Shown piece by piece: positions 1 through 5,984 of a stretch of DNA of 6,210 bases (positions are counted from its first letter, which is position 1; each line of letters begins with the position of its first letter). The notes under the pieces were generated by a model. It was not told the origin of the DNA. It worked only from the letters and a program-made list of their open reading frames with translations, and did no database searches. Both the position numbers and the translations under genes were made by a program. This stretch comes from Betaproteobacteria bacterium (lineage in GTDB: Bacteria > Pseudomonadota > Gammaproteobacteria > Burkholderiales > SG8-41), in contig JAIOOZ010000678.1 of assembly GCA_021414185.1 (NCBI GenBank), positions 1 through 6,210 of the forward strand, given 5' to 3'.

Positions 1-1
1 C

Positions 2-268
2 GTGTGGCGCTTGAGCCAGGGTGAAGCCGCGTACGAAGCGTGGCTGGCCGCATTGCGCCAGCCGCTGGCGGTCGCATTGCATGTGTTCATGCTGCTCGCG
101 ATGATCTATCACGCCTATACGTGGTGGAAAGTCCTGCCCAAAACGCTGCCGCTGCTCCATCTCGGCGGCAGACCGGTCCCCGGATTACTGCTGTCATCTG
201 CGGGCTGGACGGCGACGCTGGTCATGTCTGCCGTGATATACGCGACCGTGCGCTGGTACGGATTATGA
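2..268 (+). CDS. frdC: Fumarate reductase membrane anchor subunit C, 3' part (5' end outside window)
   Basis: This is the C-terminal 88 residues of FrdC, one of two small anchor subunits that hold the FrdAB catalytic dimer on the cytoplasmic face of the inner membrane and form the quinol site. The reading frame is open at the left edge, so the N-terminal roughly 40 residues (E. coli FrdC has 131) are missing. Two hydrophobic helices are visible, about residues 20-42 and 62-86 of the visible part. The segment YHAYTWW (visible residues 36-42) aligns with LHTKTWF of E. coli FrdC. It keeps the His and Trp four residues apart that correspond to His82 and Trp86, which earlier mutational work linked to quinone use. 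The stop codon TGA overlaps the frdD start (ATGA), indicating translational coupling. The assignment rests on remembered similarity to E. coli FrdC plus the frdD neighbour. Confidence 0.9.
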   Translation: MWRLSQGEAAYEAWLAALRQPLAVALHVFMLLAMIYHAYTWWKVLPKTLPLLHLGGRPVPGLLLSSAGWTATLVMSAVIYATVRWYGL

Positions 269-621
269 AACGCTCGAATGCCCCCATTTTCTGGTCGCTG
301 TTCGGAGCGGGCGGCGTGCTCTCCGCGCTCCTGGGCCCGGTGCTCGTGTTCATCACCGGCATCGCCGCTCCCACCGGCGCCGGCCTGCCCCCCACCGCAC
401 TGGCGTACTCGCGCGTACTCGGCTTCGCCCAGTCCCTTGGAGGCAAAGCCATATTGTTTGCGATCATCGCGCTATTTCTGTGGCACGCTGCGCACCGCAT
501 CTATCATTGCCTGCACGACTTCGGCGTCCACCCCGGTACGGGAACCAGGGTTTTGCTATACGGTTCGGCCTTCGCTGGCACCGCAGCGGCGGCGTGGATA
601 CTGCTCGTCCTGGGCCGTTAG
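265..621 (+). CDS. frdD: Fumarate reductase membrane anchor subunit D
   Basis: A 118-residue hydrophobic protein, close to the 119 of E. coli FrdD. With FrdC it anchors fumarate reductase and carries electrons from quinol to the FrdB iron-sulfur clusters; this anchor type has no heme. The N-terminus (KRSNAPIFWSLFGAGG, residues 2-17) closely matches the E. coli KRSDEPVFWGLFGAGG region. FAQS (54-57) matches the conserved Gln-Ser of the quinone site. The His-rich segment HRIYHCLHD (77-85) matches HRMHHAMHD. Three membrane helices are apparent, about 8-34, 58-80 and 95-116. The start at 265 is chosen because the match to FrdD begins there and it overlaps the frdC stop by four bases. A longer in-frame opening reaching back to 40 is only frdC read in another frame. 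The Shine-Dalgarno sequence is weak, consistent with coupling to frdC. It is probably the last gene of the operon, as a terminator follows. Confidence 0.94.
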   Translation: MKRSNAPIFWSLFGAGGVLSALLGPVLVFITGIAAPTGAGLPPTALAYSRVLGFAQSLGGKAILFAIIALFLWHAAHRIYHCLHDFGVHPGTGTRVLLYGSAFAGTAAAAWILLVLGR

Positions 622-645
622 GCCGGCACGCTACCCGGATGCAAC

Positions 646-674
646 AAAAAAAGCGCGCCGAAGCGCGCCTTTTT
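646..674. terminator. Bidirectional rho-independent terminator between frdD and the fdh operon
   Basis: A perfect 6-bp stem, GCGCGC (653-658) with GCGCGC (663-668), encloses a 4-nt loop. On the + strand the stem is followed by C then five T. On the - strand the loop reads TTCG closed by C-G, the very stable cUUCGg tetraloop, followed by seven T. It lies 25 nt past the frdD stop and 25 nt past the end of the last - strand gene, so one hairpin can end both converging transcripts. The - strand form looks the stronger of the two, judged by its loop and longer U-run. Confidence 0.88.
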
Positions 675-698
675 CATCCCACTCGTTGAACTTAACCG

Positions 699-1025
699 CT
701 ATTTTTTGGCTGGCACGACAGGCGCCGGGGCAGCCGCCGCGGCAGGCTTGGCTGCGGGCGCCGGTGCGGCAGCCACGACCACTGGCGTGGGCTTCACGGT
801 AATACCCTTGGCCTTTTGCGCCTTGATGTATCGATCGGCAACACGATCCTGCGACTTGGCCAGCAGTTCGCCATCTTTCTTGGCGGCCTCGGCGGCTTTG
901 GCTTTGGTTTCTTCCGCCTTGGCTTTCTGCTCGTCGGTCAGCTGCGGCGCCGGCAATTTTGCGTATACGCCGCCGGCGATAGCCCAGCACAGCGCTGCGA
1001 TGAAGATGGCTTTTTTGGATTGCAT
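699..1025 (-). CDS. Small exported Ala/Pro-rich protein, last gene of the formate dehydrogenase operon
   Basis: This is a 108-residue protein of unknown function. Residues 1-22 form a Sec-type signal peptide: KK near the start, a hydrophobic core, and a likely cut after VYA. The mature protein begins KLPAPQLT. Residues about 31-72 are rich in Ala, Lys and Glu and should form a charged helix or short coiled coil. Residues 77-108 are a low-complexity Ala/Pro/Val tail ending in KK. There are no Cys or His in the mature part, so no metal or heme site is apparent. The start is supported by GGGAGA (positions 1031-1036 on the reverse strand) five bases upstream. The gene follows fdhC after 23 nt and precedes the terminator, so it is the distal gene of the operon. 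I recall similar small exported proteins near betaproteobacterial fdh genes, but no characterised role. A structural or stability role for the FDH complex is only a guess. Confidence 0.82.
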   Translation of the reverse strand: MQSKKAIFIAALCWAIAGGVYAKLPAPQLTDEQKAKAEETKAKAAEAAKKDGELLAKSQDRVADRYIKAQKAKGITVKPTPVVVAAAPAPAAKPAAAAAPAPVVPAKK

Positions 1026-1036
1026 CGTTTTCTCCC

Positions 1037-1048
1037 GCGGATATCCGC
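1037..1048. repeat. Perfect 12-bp palindrome in the gap after fdhC
   Basis: GCGGATATCCGC reads the same on both strands. It directly abuts the fdhC stop codon and the Shine-Dalgarno sequence of the next gene, filling half of the 23-nt gap. In RNA it could form only a 4-bp stem with an ATAT loop. A 12-bp perfect palindrome is expected about once or twice by chance in a window this size, so no function is claimed. Confidence 0.4.
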
Positions 1049-2113
1049 TCAGGCCTTAATTGCTTCGGCGATCTGGGTTTTCACTTCTACTGGCGCATCG
1101 TCGGCAAAATGCTGGCGCGCCTTGCCGGCTTTCACCGCTTCGTACCAAAGCAGGTGGTGCTCTTTCGCCCATGTCTCGTCTACGTAGCCGGTGCGCATAC
1201 CTTCGTAGGCGCCCTTGGTGCCGATGGTGCCGAGATAAATGTGAAAGCTCGCGAGGAAAATCATCACCATCGCGCACACCAGGTGCACTATATTCGCCGT
1301 TTGCATCAACTCACGGCCCTGCGCGAAGTTCGGGAACAATAGCACGGCGCCCGACGCGCACAACACCACGCCAAGTATCGTCGCCATCCACCAGAATAGA
1401 ACTTTCTCGCCGAAGTTAAACCGGCCGGACGGACTCTCGAGTCCACTTTTCGAAAACAATCCGCCAAAGCTCAACACCCATTTGAGGTCGCCGCGCTCGG
1501 GAAAATTGTCACGTATGAACAACACGATCATCACCGGCAGCGCGCAGAAAAAAACCGGCGCCACGAAATTGTGCAGGTTCTTGGACAAGATCGCCAGCCA
1601 CGAAAACAGCGTGTAGCCGATGACAGGCAGCAGGATGACTTTGCCGAACGAGATAACCAAACCCGTGATGCCCAGGATGCACACACTGATCGCCACCGTC
1701 CAATGCGTAAATCGCTCCGCATCGGAAAACCGCTTGATGAGTTTGCCCGTCGCCGGGTCGTGCATGCCGATCGGGCCGCGCCACCAGTAAAACGCAAACA
1801 CGGCCAGCAGCGCGACGGCAATCAACAATCCGCCAGTCAGCGAAATCGGTGGCCGCAGTTCGCGCCACGTTTGTCCTGACGGTTGCACCAGAATATTGGT
1901 TTCGACGCCGCGCACCTGCGTGGTTTGGTAAGGGTTTGCGCCTTCACGTACGTCGCGGTAGAACGGCGCATTGTTGCCGGGCTGCGTAAGCTGGCGCTGC
2001 GCCTGCTCCTTCGCGCCGCCGGGATCCGCGGCAAGCGCAAACGGCGAGAGCGCCAGCGCGAGCATCAACGCCAGCAGCGGCAACATGCGTTCACATGCAA
2101 ACGACCTGATCAT
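1049..2113 (-). CDS. fdhC: Formate dehydrogenase gamma subunit, membrane cytochrome b
   Basis: This 354-residue integral membrane subunit takes electrons from FdhB and passes them by two b hemes to quinone. Residues 125-354 match the E. coli FdnI/FdoI core. RFTHWTVA contains His137, KNLHNF His181, NIVHL His277 and ASFHIYLG His291. The last two are 14 apart, as are FdnI His155 and His169, so all four heme ligands appear present. The C-terminal WAKEHHLLWYEA (315-326) also matches FdnI. Four core helices lie near 137-158, 168-200, 238-262 and 272-295. Unlike the 217-residue FdnI, this protein has a signal peptide (1-29, cut after ALA), a periplasmic segment (30-90) containing an ETNILVQ motif, and an extra helix (91-111). 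That layout is typical of the longer proteobacterial gamma subunits. The first ATG is chosen over Met10 because only it has a ribosome site, AGGGGAG, four bases upstream. Confidence 0.95.
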   Translation of the reverse strand: MIRSFACERMLPLLALMLALALSPFALAADPGGAKEQAQRQLTQPGNNAPFYRDVREGANPYQTTQVRGVETNILVQPSGQTWRELRPPISLTGGLLIAVALLAVFAFYWWRGPIGMHDPATGKLIKRFSDAERFTHWTVAISVCILGITGLVISFGKVILLPVIGYTLFSWLAILSKNLHNFVAPVFFCALPVMIVLFIRDNFPERGDLKWVLSFGGLFSKSGLESPSGRFNFGEKVLFWWMATILGVVLCASGAVLLFPNFAQGRELMQTANIVHLVCAMVMIFLASFHIYLGTIGTKGAYEGMRTGYVDETWAKEHHLLWYEAVKAGKARQHFADDAPVEVKTQIAEAIKA

Positions 2114-2117
2114 GAAG

Positions 2118-2124
2118 CTCCCCT
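2118..2124 (-). promoter_or_regulatory. Ribosome binding site of fdhC, overlapping the upstream stop codon
   Basis: The reverse strand reads AGGGGAG, then four bases, then the fdhC ATG. Its first two bases are the last two bases of the TAG stop of the lipoprotein gene, so a ribosome ending there is already on the fdhC initiation site. This supports coupled translation and fixes the fdhC start. The spacing is slightly short. Confidence 0.75.
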
Positions 2125-2359
2125 ATTTGGCGCTGGCGACGGCGCGCGTATATTCGTCCTGCCCCTGGTTGCGCGCCTTTATCGTTTTTTCCCATTCGAC
2201 TTTGTTACCGTTGAATTGGCTGTTGTTCCACGGCAGGGAATCTTCTTTTCCCTGGTACTGGCCCTGCTTGTAGACCTTGGGCCGTTCGCCGCCGCACCCC
2301 GCCAGCAACAGCGCCAACGCGCAGGCCCCCGCCATCGACAAAATCTGGCGCGCCGTCAT
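2123..2359 (-). CDS. Small lipoprotein encoded between the FDH beta and gamma subunits
   Basis: This 78-residue predicted lipoprotein has no known function. The N-terminus (Met, Thr, Ala, Arg, then a hydrophobic run) ends in the lipobox LAGC with the acylated Cys at residue 22. The next residues are Gly-Gly, so there is no Asp retention signal at +2 and, by the enterobacterial rule, it would go to the outer membrane. The mature part is polar and short, with a QYQGKEDSLPW stretch (34-44), FNGNKVEWEK (49-58) and a basic-to-acidic end QGQDEYTRA (65-73). No metal-binding motif is seen. The start at 2359 overlaps the fdhB stop (ATGA). A longer in-frame opening back to 2425 is rejected because it would bury the signal peptide and lies wholly within fdhB. 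Lying between fdhB and fdhC with tight coupling on both sides, it probably serves the FDH complex. A tethering or assembly role is inference only. Confidence 0.86.
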   Translation of the reverse strand: MTARQILSMAGACALALLLAGCGGERPKVYKQGQYQGKEDSLPWNNSQFNGNKVEWEKTIKARNQGQDEYTRAVASAK

Positions 2360-2985
2360 GATTTCGCTCCGGGCGCCGCGGCCGGCGCCGGCTTGGCCTC
2401 GGGCTGGCCGTAGGCGGTTCCCCAACCCCAGACTTCCGAGCCCTTGCCGCGTTTCAACACGCGATTACGGTAGATGTCCGAAATAACATCGGCATCGCCG
2501 CCGAGCAGCGCTTTGGTCGAGCACATTTCTGCGCACGCCGGCAATTTGCCTTCGGCCAGCCGGTTGCGGCCGTATTTTTTGTATTCTGCCGCCGAGTTAT
2601 CAGCCTCGGGACCACCGGCGCAGAACGTGCATTTATCCATCTTGCCGCGCAATCCGAACGCGCCGTCCTGCGGGAACTGCGGCGCGCCGAACGGGCACGC
2701 GTAGAAGCAGTAGCCGCAACCGATGCACAGGTCCTTGTCGTGCAACACCACGCCTTCGGAAGTCTTGTAAAAGCAATCGACCGGGCACACTGCCATGCAC
2801 GGCGCGTCCGAACAGTGCATGCACGCGACGGAAATCGATTTTTCCCCCGGCACGCCATCATTCAGCGTCACGACGCGGCGGCGGTTCACGCCCCACGGAA
2901 TATCGTGCTCGCTCTTGCAGGCGGTCACGCAGCCATTGCACTCGATGCAGCGCTCGGCGTCGCACAGGAATTTCATTCTTGCCAT
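2356..2985 (-). CDS. fdhB: Formate dehydrogenase beta subunit, four [4Fe-4S] clusters
   Basis: This 209-residue ferredoxin-like subunit relays electrons from FdhA to FdhC. Sixteen Cys fall into four cluster groups: 13/16/19/23, 55/58/63/67, 87/90/93/97 and 119/122/151/155, the pattern of the DMSO reductase family beta subunits. It has no signal peptide, so it is expected to be exported folded together with FdhA through the Tat system. E. coli FdnH/FdoH end in a membrane helix. This protein lacks one and ends in a short Ala/Pro/Lys tail (about 195-209), as in the shorter FDH3-type beta subunits. The start ATG at 2985 has GAGGAG (2993-2998 on the reverse strand) seven bases upstream; the in-frame Met4 has no such site. 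It follows fdhA by 38 nt and overlaps the lipoprotein gene by 4 nt. Identity is secure; the subfamily name is less so. Confidence 0.96.
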   Translation of the reverse strand: MARMKFLCDAERCIECNGCVTACKSEHDIPWGVNRRRVVTLNDGVPGEKSISVACMHCSDAPCMAVCPVDCFYKTSEGVVLHDKDLCIGCGYCFYACPFGAPQFPQDGAFGLRGKMDKCTFCAGGPEADNSAAEYKKYGRNRLAEGKLPACAEMCSTKALLGGDADVISDIYRNRVLKRGKGSEVWGWGTAYGQPEAKPAPAAAPGAKS

Positions 2986-3023
2986 GTCGGTACTCCTCGG
3001 CTCTGGTTGTCGCGCGTTTTACT

Positions 3024-5966
3024 TTATGCCGCTTTGCTGATCTGGCACAGCGTCGTTTTCGTTTCCTGCATCATGGTCACGATGTCGTAACCGTAGGTGG
3101 TAGCGGTATTGACCGCCTCGCCGCGCACGATGGGTGCCGCGCCCTCCGGATACTTGTCGAGCAGGTCCTTGCCCATGAACCACCCTGAGAAGTGGAACGG
3201 CAGGAACACGGTGCCCGACGCCACGCGCTCGGTCACCTGGGTCTTGACCTTCAGACGCGCCTTGGTCGGCGTCTCGACCCATACGTATTCGTCGTGCTTC
3301 AGGCCGCGGTCATTGGCGTCCTTGGGATTGATTTCGACGAACATTTCCTGCTGCAGCTCGGCGAGCCACGGATTGGAACGCGTCTCTTCGCCGCCGCCTT
3401 CGTACTCGACCAGGCGTCCGCTCGTCATGACCAGCGGATACTGCTTACTGGCGTCCTTGTTGGCCTGCTGCACGGTCTTGAACAGCACCGGCATGCGCCA
3501 GCGGCTCTTCTGGTCGTCGTGCGTCGGATATTTGTCGACGAGGTCAGGCCGCGGACTGAACAGCGGTTCGCGATGCAGCGGCACGGCATCCGGGAAATTC
3601 CACACCACGGCGCGCGCCTTGGCGTTGCCGAACGGATGGCAACCATGAACCTTCATCGCCACGCGTATGATGCCGCCCGACGAATCGGTCTTCCAGTTCT
3701 TGCCTTCGGCTGCTTTCTTTTCATCGTCGGTGAGTTCTTCCCACCAACCGAGTTTCTTCAGCAGCACGTGATCGAACTCCGGATAACCGGTCGCGAGATC
3801 GGCCCCCAGAGAACACGATCCATCTTCGGCCAGCAGGTTGACGCCCTCGCGCTCGACGCCGAAATTGGCGCGGAAATTACCGCCGCCGTCCATCATATTC
3901 AGCGACGTGTTGTAGAGCACCGGCGAACCCGGATGTTTGAGTTCCGGCGTGCCATAACACGGCCATGGCAGGCCGAAGTAATCGCCGTCCAGCACGTAGC
4001 CGGTTTTGGCGTCCTTGCCGCCCTTGGCACGCAGCGTCTTGATGTCGAATACATGCATGTTGCGCATGTGCGCCTGCAGGCGTTCAGGCGAGTGCCCGGT
4101 ATAGCCTATCGTCCACACGCTGCGATTAATTTCGCGCAGTATGTCTTCGACGTCGGGCTCGTCCATGCCGCCCTTGCCTTTGACCAGCTTGATTTTAGTT
4201 TTGCCATCGGCCTGCTTGCCGATCAATTGATCCGCGAATCCCAGTTTCTGCGCGAGTTGATACATCAGCATATGATCGGTGCGCGATTCGAACATCGGTT
4301 CGATCACTTTTTCGCGCCACTGTATCGAGCGGTTGGACGCCGTCACCGAGCCCGCGCATTCGAGTTGGGTGGCGGCCGGCAGCAAGTACGCGCCGTCCTT
4401 GCGCGCCATCGCCATCATCGCCGCGGTGGCCGACGGGTACGGGTCGATAACGACCAGCAGATCGAGCTTTTTCATGGCCTCGATCATTTCGGCGCCGCGC
4501 GTCTGGCTGTTCGGTGCATGGCCCCAGTAGACCACCGCGCGCAGGTTCGAATCCTGGTCGAGACTTTCGTTTTTTTCCAGCACCGCATCGATCCAGCGCG
4601 ATACCGTGATGCCCGGCTTTTCCATCATCGCCGGCGAGGGAAACTGTTTCTTGATCCAGTCGAGATCGACACCCCATGCGCGCGCGAAGTGCGCCCACGA
4701 TCCAGGCGCGAGACCGTAATACCCCGGCAACGAATCCGGATTGGGCCCGACGTCGGTGGCGCCCTGCACGTTGTCATGGCCGCGGTAAATATTGCAGCCG
4801 CCGCCGGCCACGCCGACGTTGCCGAGTGCGAGTTGCAGTATGCAGCTTGCGCGCACGATCGCATTGCCGTTGGTGTGCTGGGTCTGGCCCATCGCCCAGA
4901 CGATGGTGCTCGGGCGGTTCTTTGCCATAGACTCGGCGACGTCGCGCACTTCCGCTTCTTTCATGCCGGTCACTTCCTCGACCTTGTCGGGCGTCCATTT
5001 GGCGGCTTCGTCTTTCACCTTCTCCATGCCGTAGACGCGCGCCTTGATGTAATCCTTGTCTTCCCAGCCGTTCTTGAAGATGTGATGCAGCATGCCCATC
5101 AGGAAAGCGACGTCCGCACCCGACCTGATGCGGTAGTACTTGTCGGCTTTGGCCGCCGTGCGCGTGAACCGCGGATCGACGCAGATCACCTTGGCGCCGT
5201 TTTCCTTCGCGTGCAGCGTGTGCATCATCGAAACCGGGTGCGCTTCCGCCGCGTTACTGCCGAAGAACAGTATGCATTTCGAATTCTGCTCGTCGTTGTA
5301 CGAGTTGGTCATCGCGCCATAGCCCCAGGTGTTCGCCACTCCCGCGACCGTCGTTGAGTGGCAGATGCGCGCCTGGTGGTCCATGTTGTTGGTGCCGAAG
5401 AACGACACGAACTTGCGCAGCAGGTAGGCCTGCTCGTTGTTATGTTTGCTCGAGCCGATCCAGAACGTCGCGTCGGGCCCGCTTTCCTTCCTGATCGCCA
5501 GCAGCTTGTCGCTGACTTCTTTCAGCGCATCGTCCCAGCCGATCTTCTTCCACTTGCCGTCGACGAGCTTCATCGGGTACTTCAGGCGGTGTTCGCCGTG
5601 CCCGTGCTCGCGGATCGATGCGCCTTTGGCGCAATGCGCGCCGAGGTTGATAGGCGAATCGAACACCGGTTCCTGGCGTATCCATACGCCGTTCTGCACC
5701 ACGGCGTCGATTGCACAGCCGACCGAACAATGCGTGCATACGGTGCGCTTGACCTCGATCTTGCCGCCTTCGGCCTGCTCGGCCGCTTTGGCCTTGCCCA
5801 TCATCGAGAACGGCAACTGGCTCACCGCCGCACCCGCGCCGACCGCCAGGCCGGAACGCTTGAGGAAAGCCCGGCGGTCTATCGTATTGCCGAGATAACC
5901 CGCGACGTTGCGGCTCAGTCGGCTGGCAGGTGCCGCGGCGGTGCTCGCTTTTCTGGTCAATAGCAT
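3024..5966 (-). CDS. fdhA: Formate dehydrogenase alpha (catalytic) subunit, Cys form, Tat-exported
   Basis: This 980-residue enzyme oxidises formate to CO2 at a Mo- or W-bis-pyranopterin (bisMGD) centre. A Tat signal with DRRAFLKRSG (30-39) lies behind an unusual 29-residue leader, followed by a hydrophobic stretch and a likely cut near residue 61-62. A [4Fe-4S] site is formed by Cys77, Cys80, Cys84 and Cys112, with Lys114 as the conserved relay Lys. The active-site loop reads ARICHSTTVAG, placing Cys202 where E. coli FdnG has selenocysteine, followed by the conserved His203; the codon is TGC, so no SECIS element is needed. The large molybdopterin domain follows (about 128-600), then an FDH-N-like insert with GLPWPCYG (665-672). 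The dinucleotide-binding domain (about 844-965) includes MTSGR at 847-851. GGAGA lies seven bases upstream of the only sensible ATG. FDH3-type periplasmic enzymes fit best. Metal choice and direction in vivo cannot be read from sequence. Confidence 0.97.
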   Translation of the reverse strand: MLLTRKASTAAAPASRLSRNVAGYLGNTIDRRAFLKRSGLAVGAGAAVSQLPFSMMGKAKAAEQAEGGKIEVKRTVCTHCSVGCAIDAVVQNGVWIRQEPVFDSPINLGAHCAKGASIREHGHGEHRLKYPMKLVDGKWKKIGWDDALKEVSDKLLAIRKESGPDATFWIGSSKHNNEQAYLLRKFVSFFGTNNMDHQARICHSTTVAGVANTWGYGAMTNSYNDEQNSKCILFFGSNAAEAHPVSMMHTLHAKENGAKVICVDPRFTRTAAKADKYYRIRSGADVAFLMGMLHHIFKNGWEDKDYIKARVYGMEKVKDEAAKWTPDKVEEVTGMKEAEVRDVAESMAKNRPSTIVWAMGQTQHTNGNAIVRASCILQLALGNVGVAGGGCNIYRGHDNVQGATDVGPNPDSLPGYYGLAPGSWAHFARAWGVDLDWIKKQFPSPAMMEKPGITVSRWIDAVLEKNESLDQDSNLRAVVYWGHAPNSQTRGAEMIEAMKKLDLLVVIDPYPSATAAMMAMARKDGAYLLPAATQLECAGSVTASNRSIQWREKVIEPMFESRTDHMLMYQLAQKLGFADQLIGKQADGKTKIKLVKGKGGMDEPDVEDILREINRSVWTIGYTGHSPERLQAHMRNMHVFDIKTLRAKGGKDAKTGYVLDGDYFGLPWPCYGTPELKHPGSPVLYNTSLNMMDGGGNFRANFGVEREGVNLLAEDGSCSLGADLATGYPEFDHVLLKKLGWWEELTDDEKKAAEGKNWKTDSSGGIIRVAMKVHGCHPFGNAKARAVVWNFPDAVPLHREPLFSPRPDLVDKYPTHDDQKSRWRMPVLFKTVQQANKDASKQYPLVMTSGRLVEYEGGGEETRSNPWLAELQQEMFVEINPKDANDRGLKHDEYVWVETPTKARLKVKTQVTERVASGTVFLPFHFSGWFMGKDLLDKYPEGAAPIVRGEAVNTATTYGYDIVTMMQETKTTLCQISKAA

Positions 5967-5984
5967 GATGGTGTCTCCGGCGAA

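Noticed and set aside
40..264. A possible longer N-terminus for frdD
   Set aside because: It is frdC read in another frame; similarity to FrdD starts only at the ATG at 265.
706..1059. A + strand opening rich in Ala and Gly opposite the distal small gene
   Set aside because: It is the complement of the Ala/Pro-rich coding tail. The - strand frame has a signal peptide and ribosome site, and the terminator fits it.
1883..2413. A 176-codon + strand opening across fdhC and the lipoprotein gene
   Set aside because: It is an Arg/Gln/Ala-rich shadow of well-supported - strand genes, with no domain and no plausible ribosome site context.
2360..2425. A possible 22-residue N-terminal extension of the lipoprotein
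   Set aside because: It lies inside fdhB, would place the signal peptide internally, and the ATGA overlap start at 2359 fits the lipobox spacing.
2986..3023. The 38-nt fdhA-fdhB gap as a site for an internal promoter or terminator
   Set aside because: It holds the fdhB ribosome site and a CGCGCG run, but no stem with a T-run and no recognisable -35/-10 pair.
3192..5357. A 721-codon open frame on the + strand, opposite fdhA, with a second one continuing at 5358-5963
   Set aside because: Its codons lie exactly opposite fdhA codons, so it stays open wherever fdhA avoids TTA, CTA and TCA, which GC-rich genes do. The single break at 5355-5357 is opposite a TCA serine codon next to the active-site Cys-His. 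The product is His/Arg-rich without recognisable domains.
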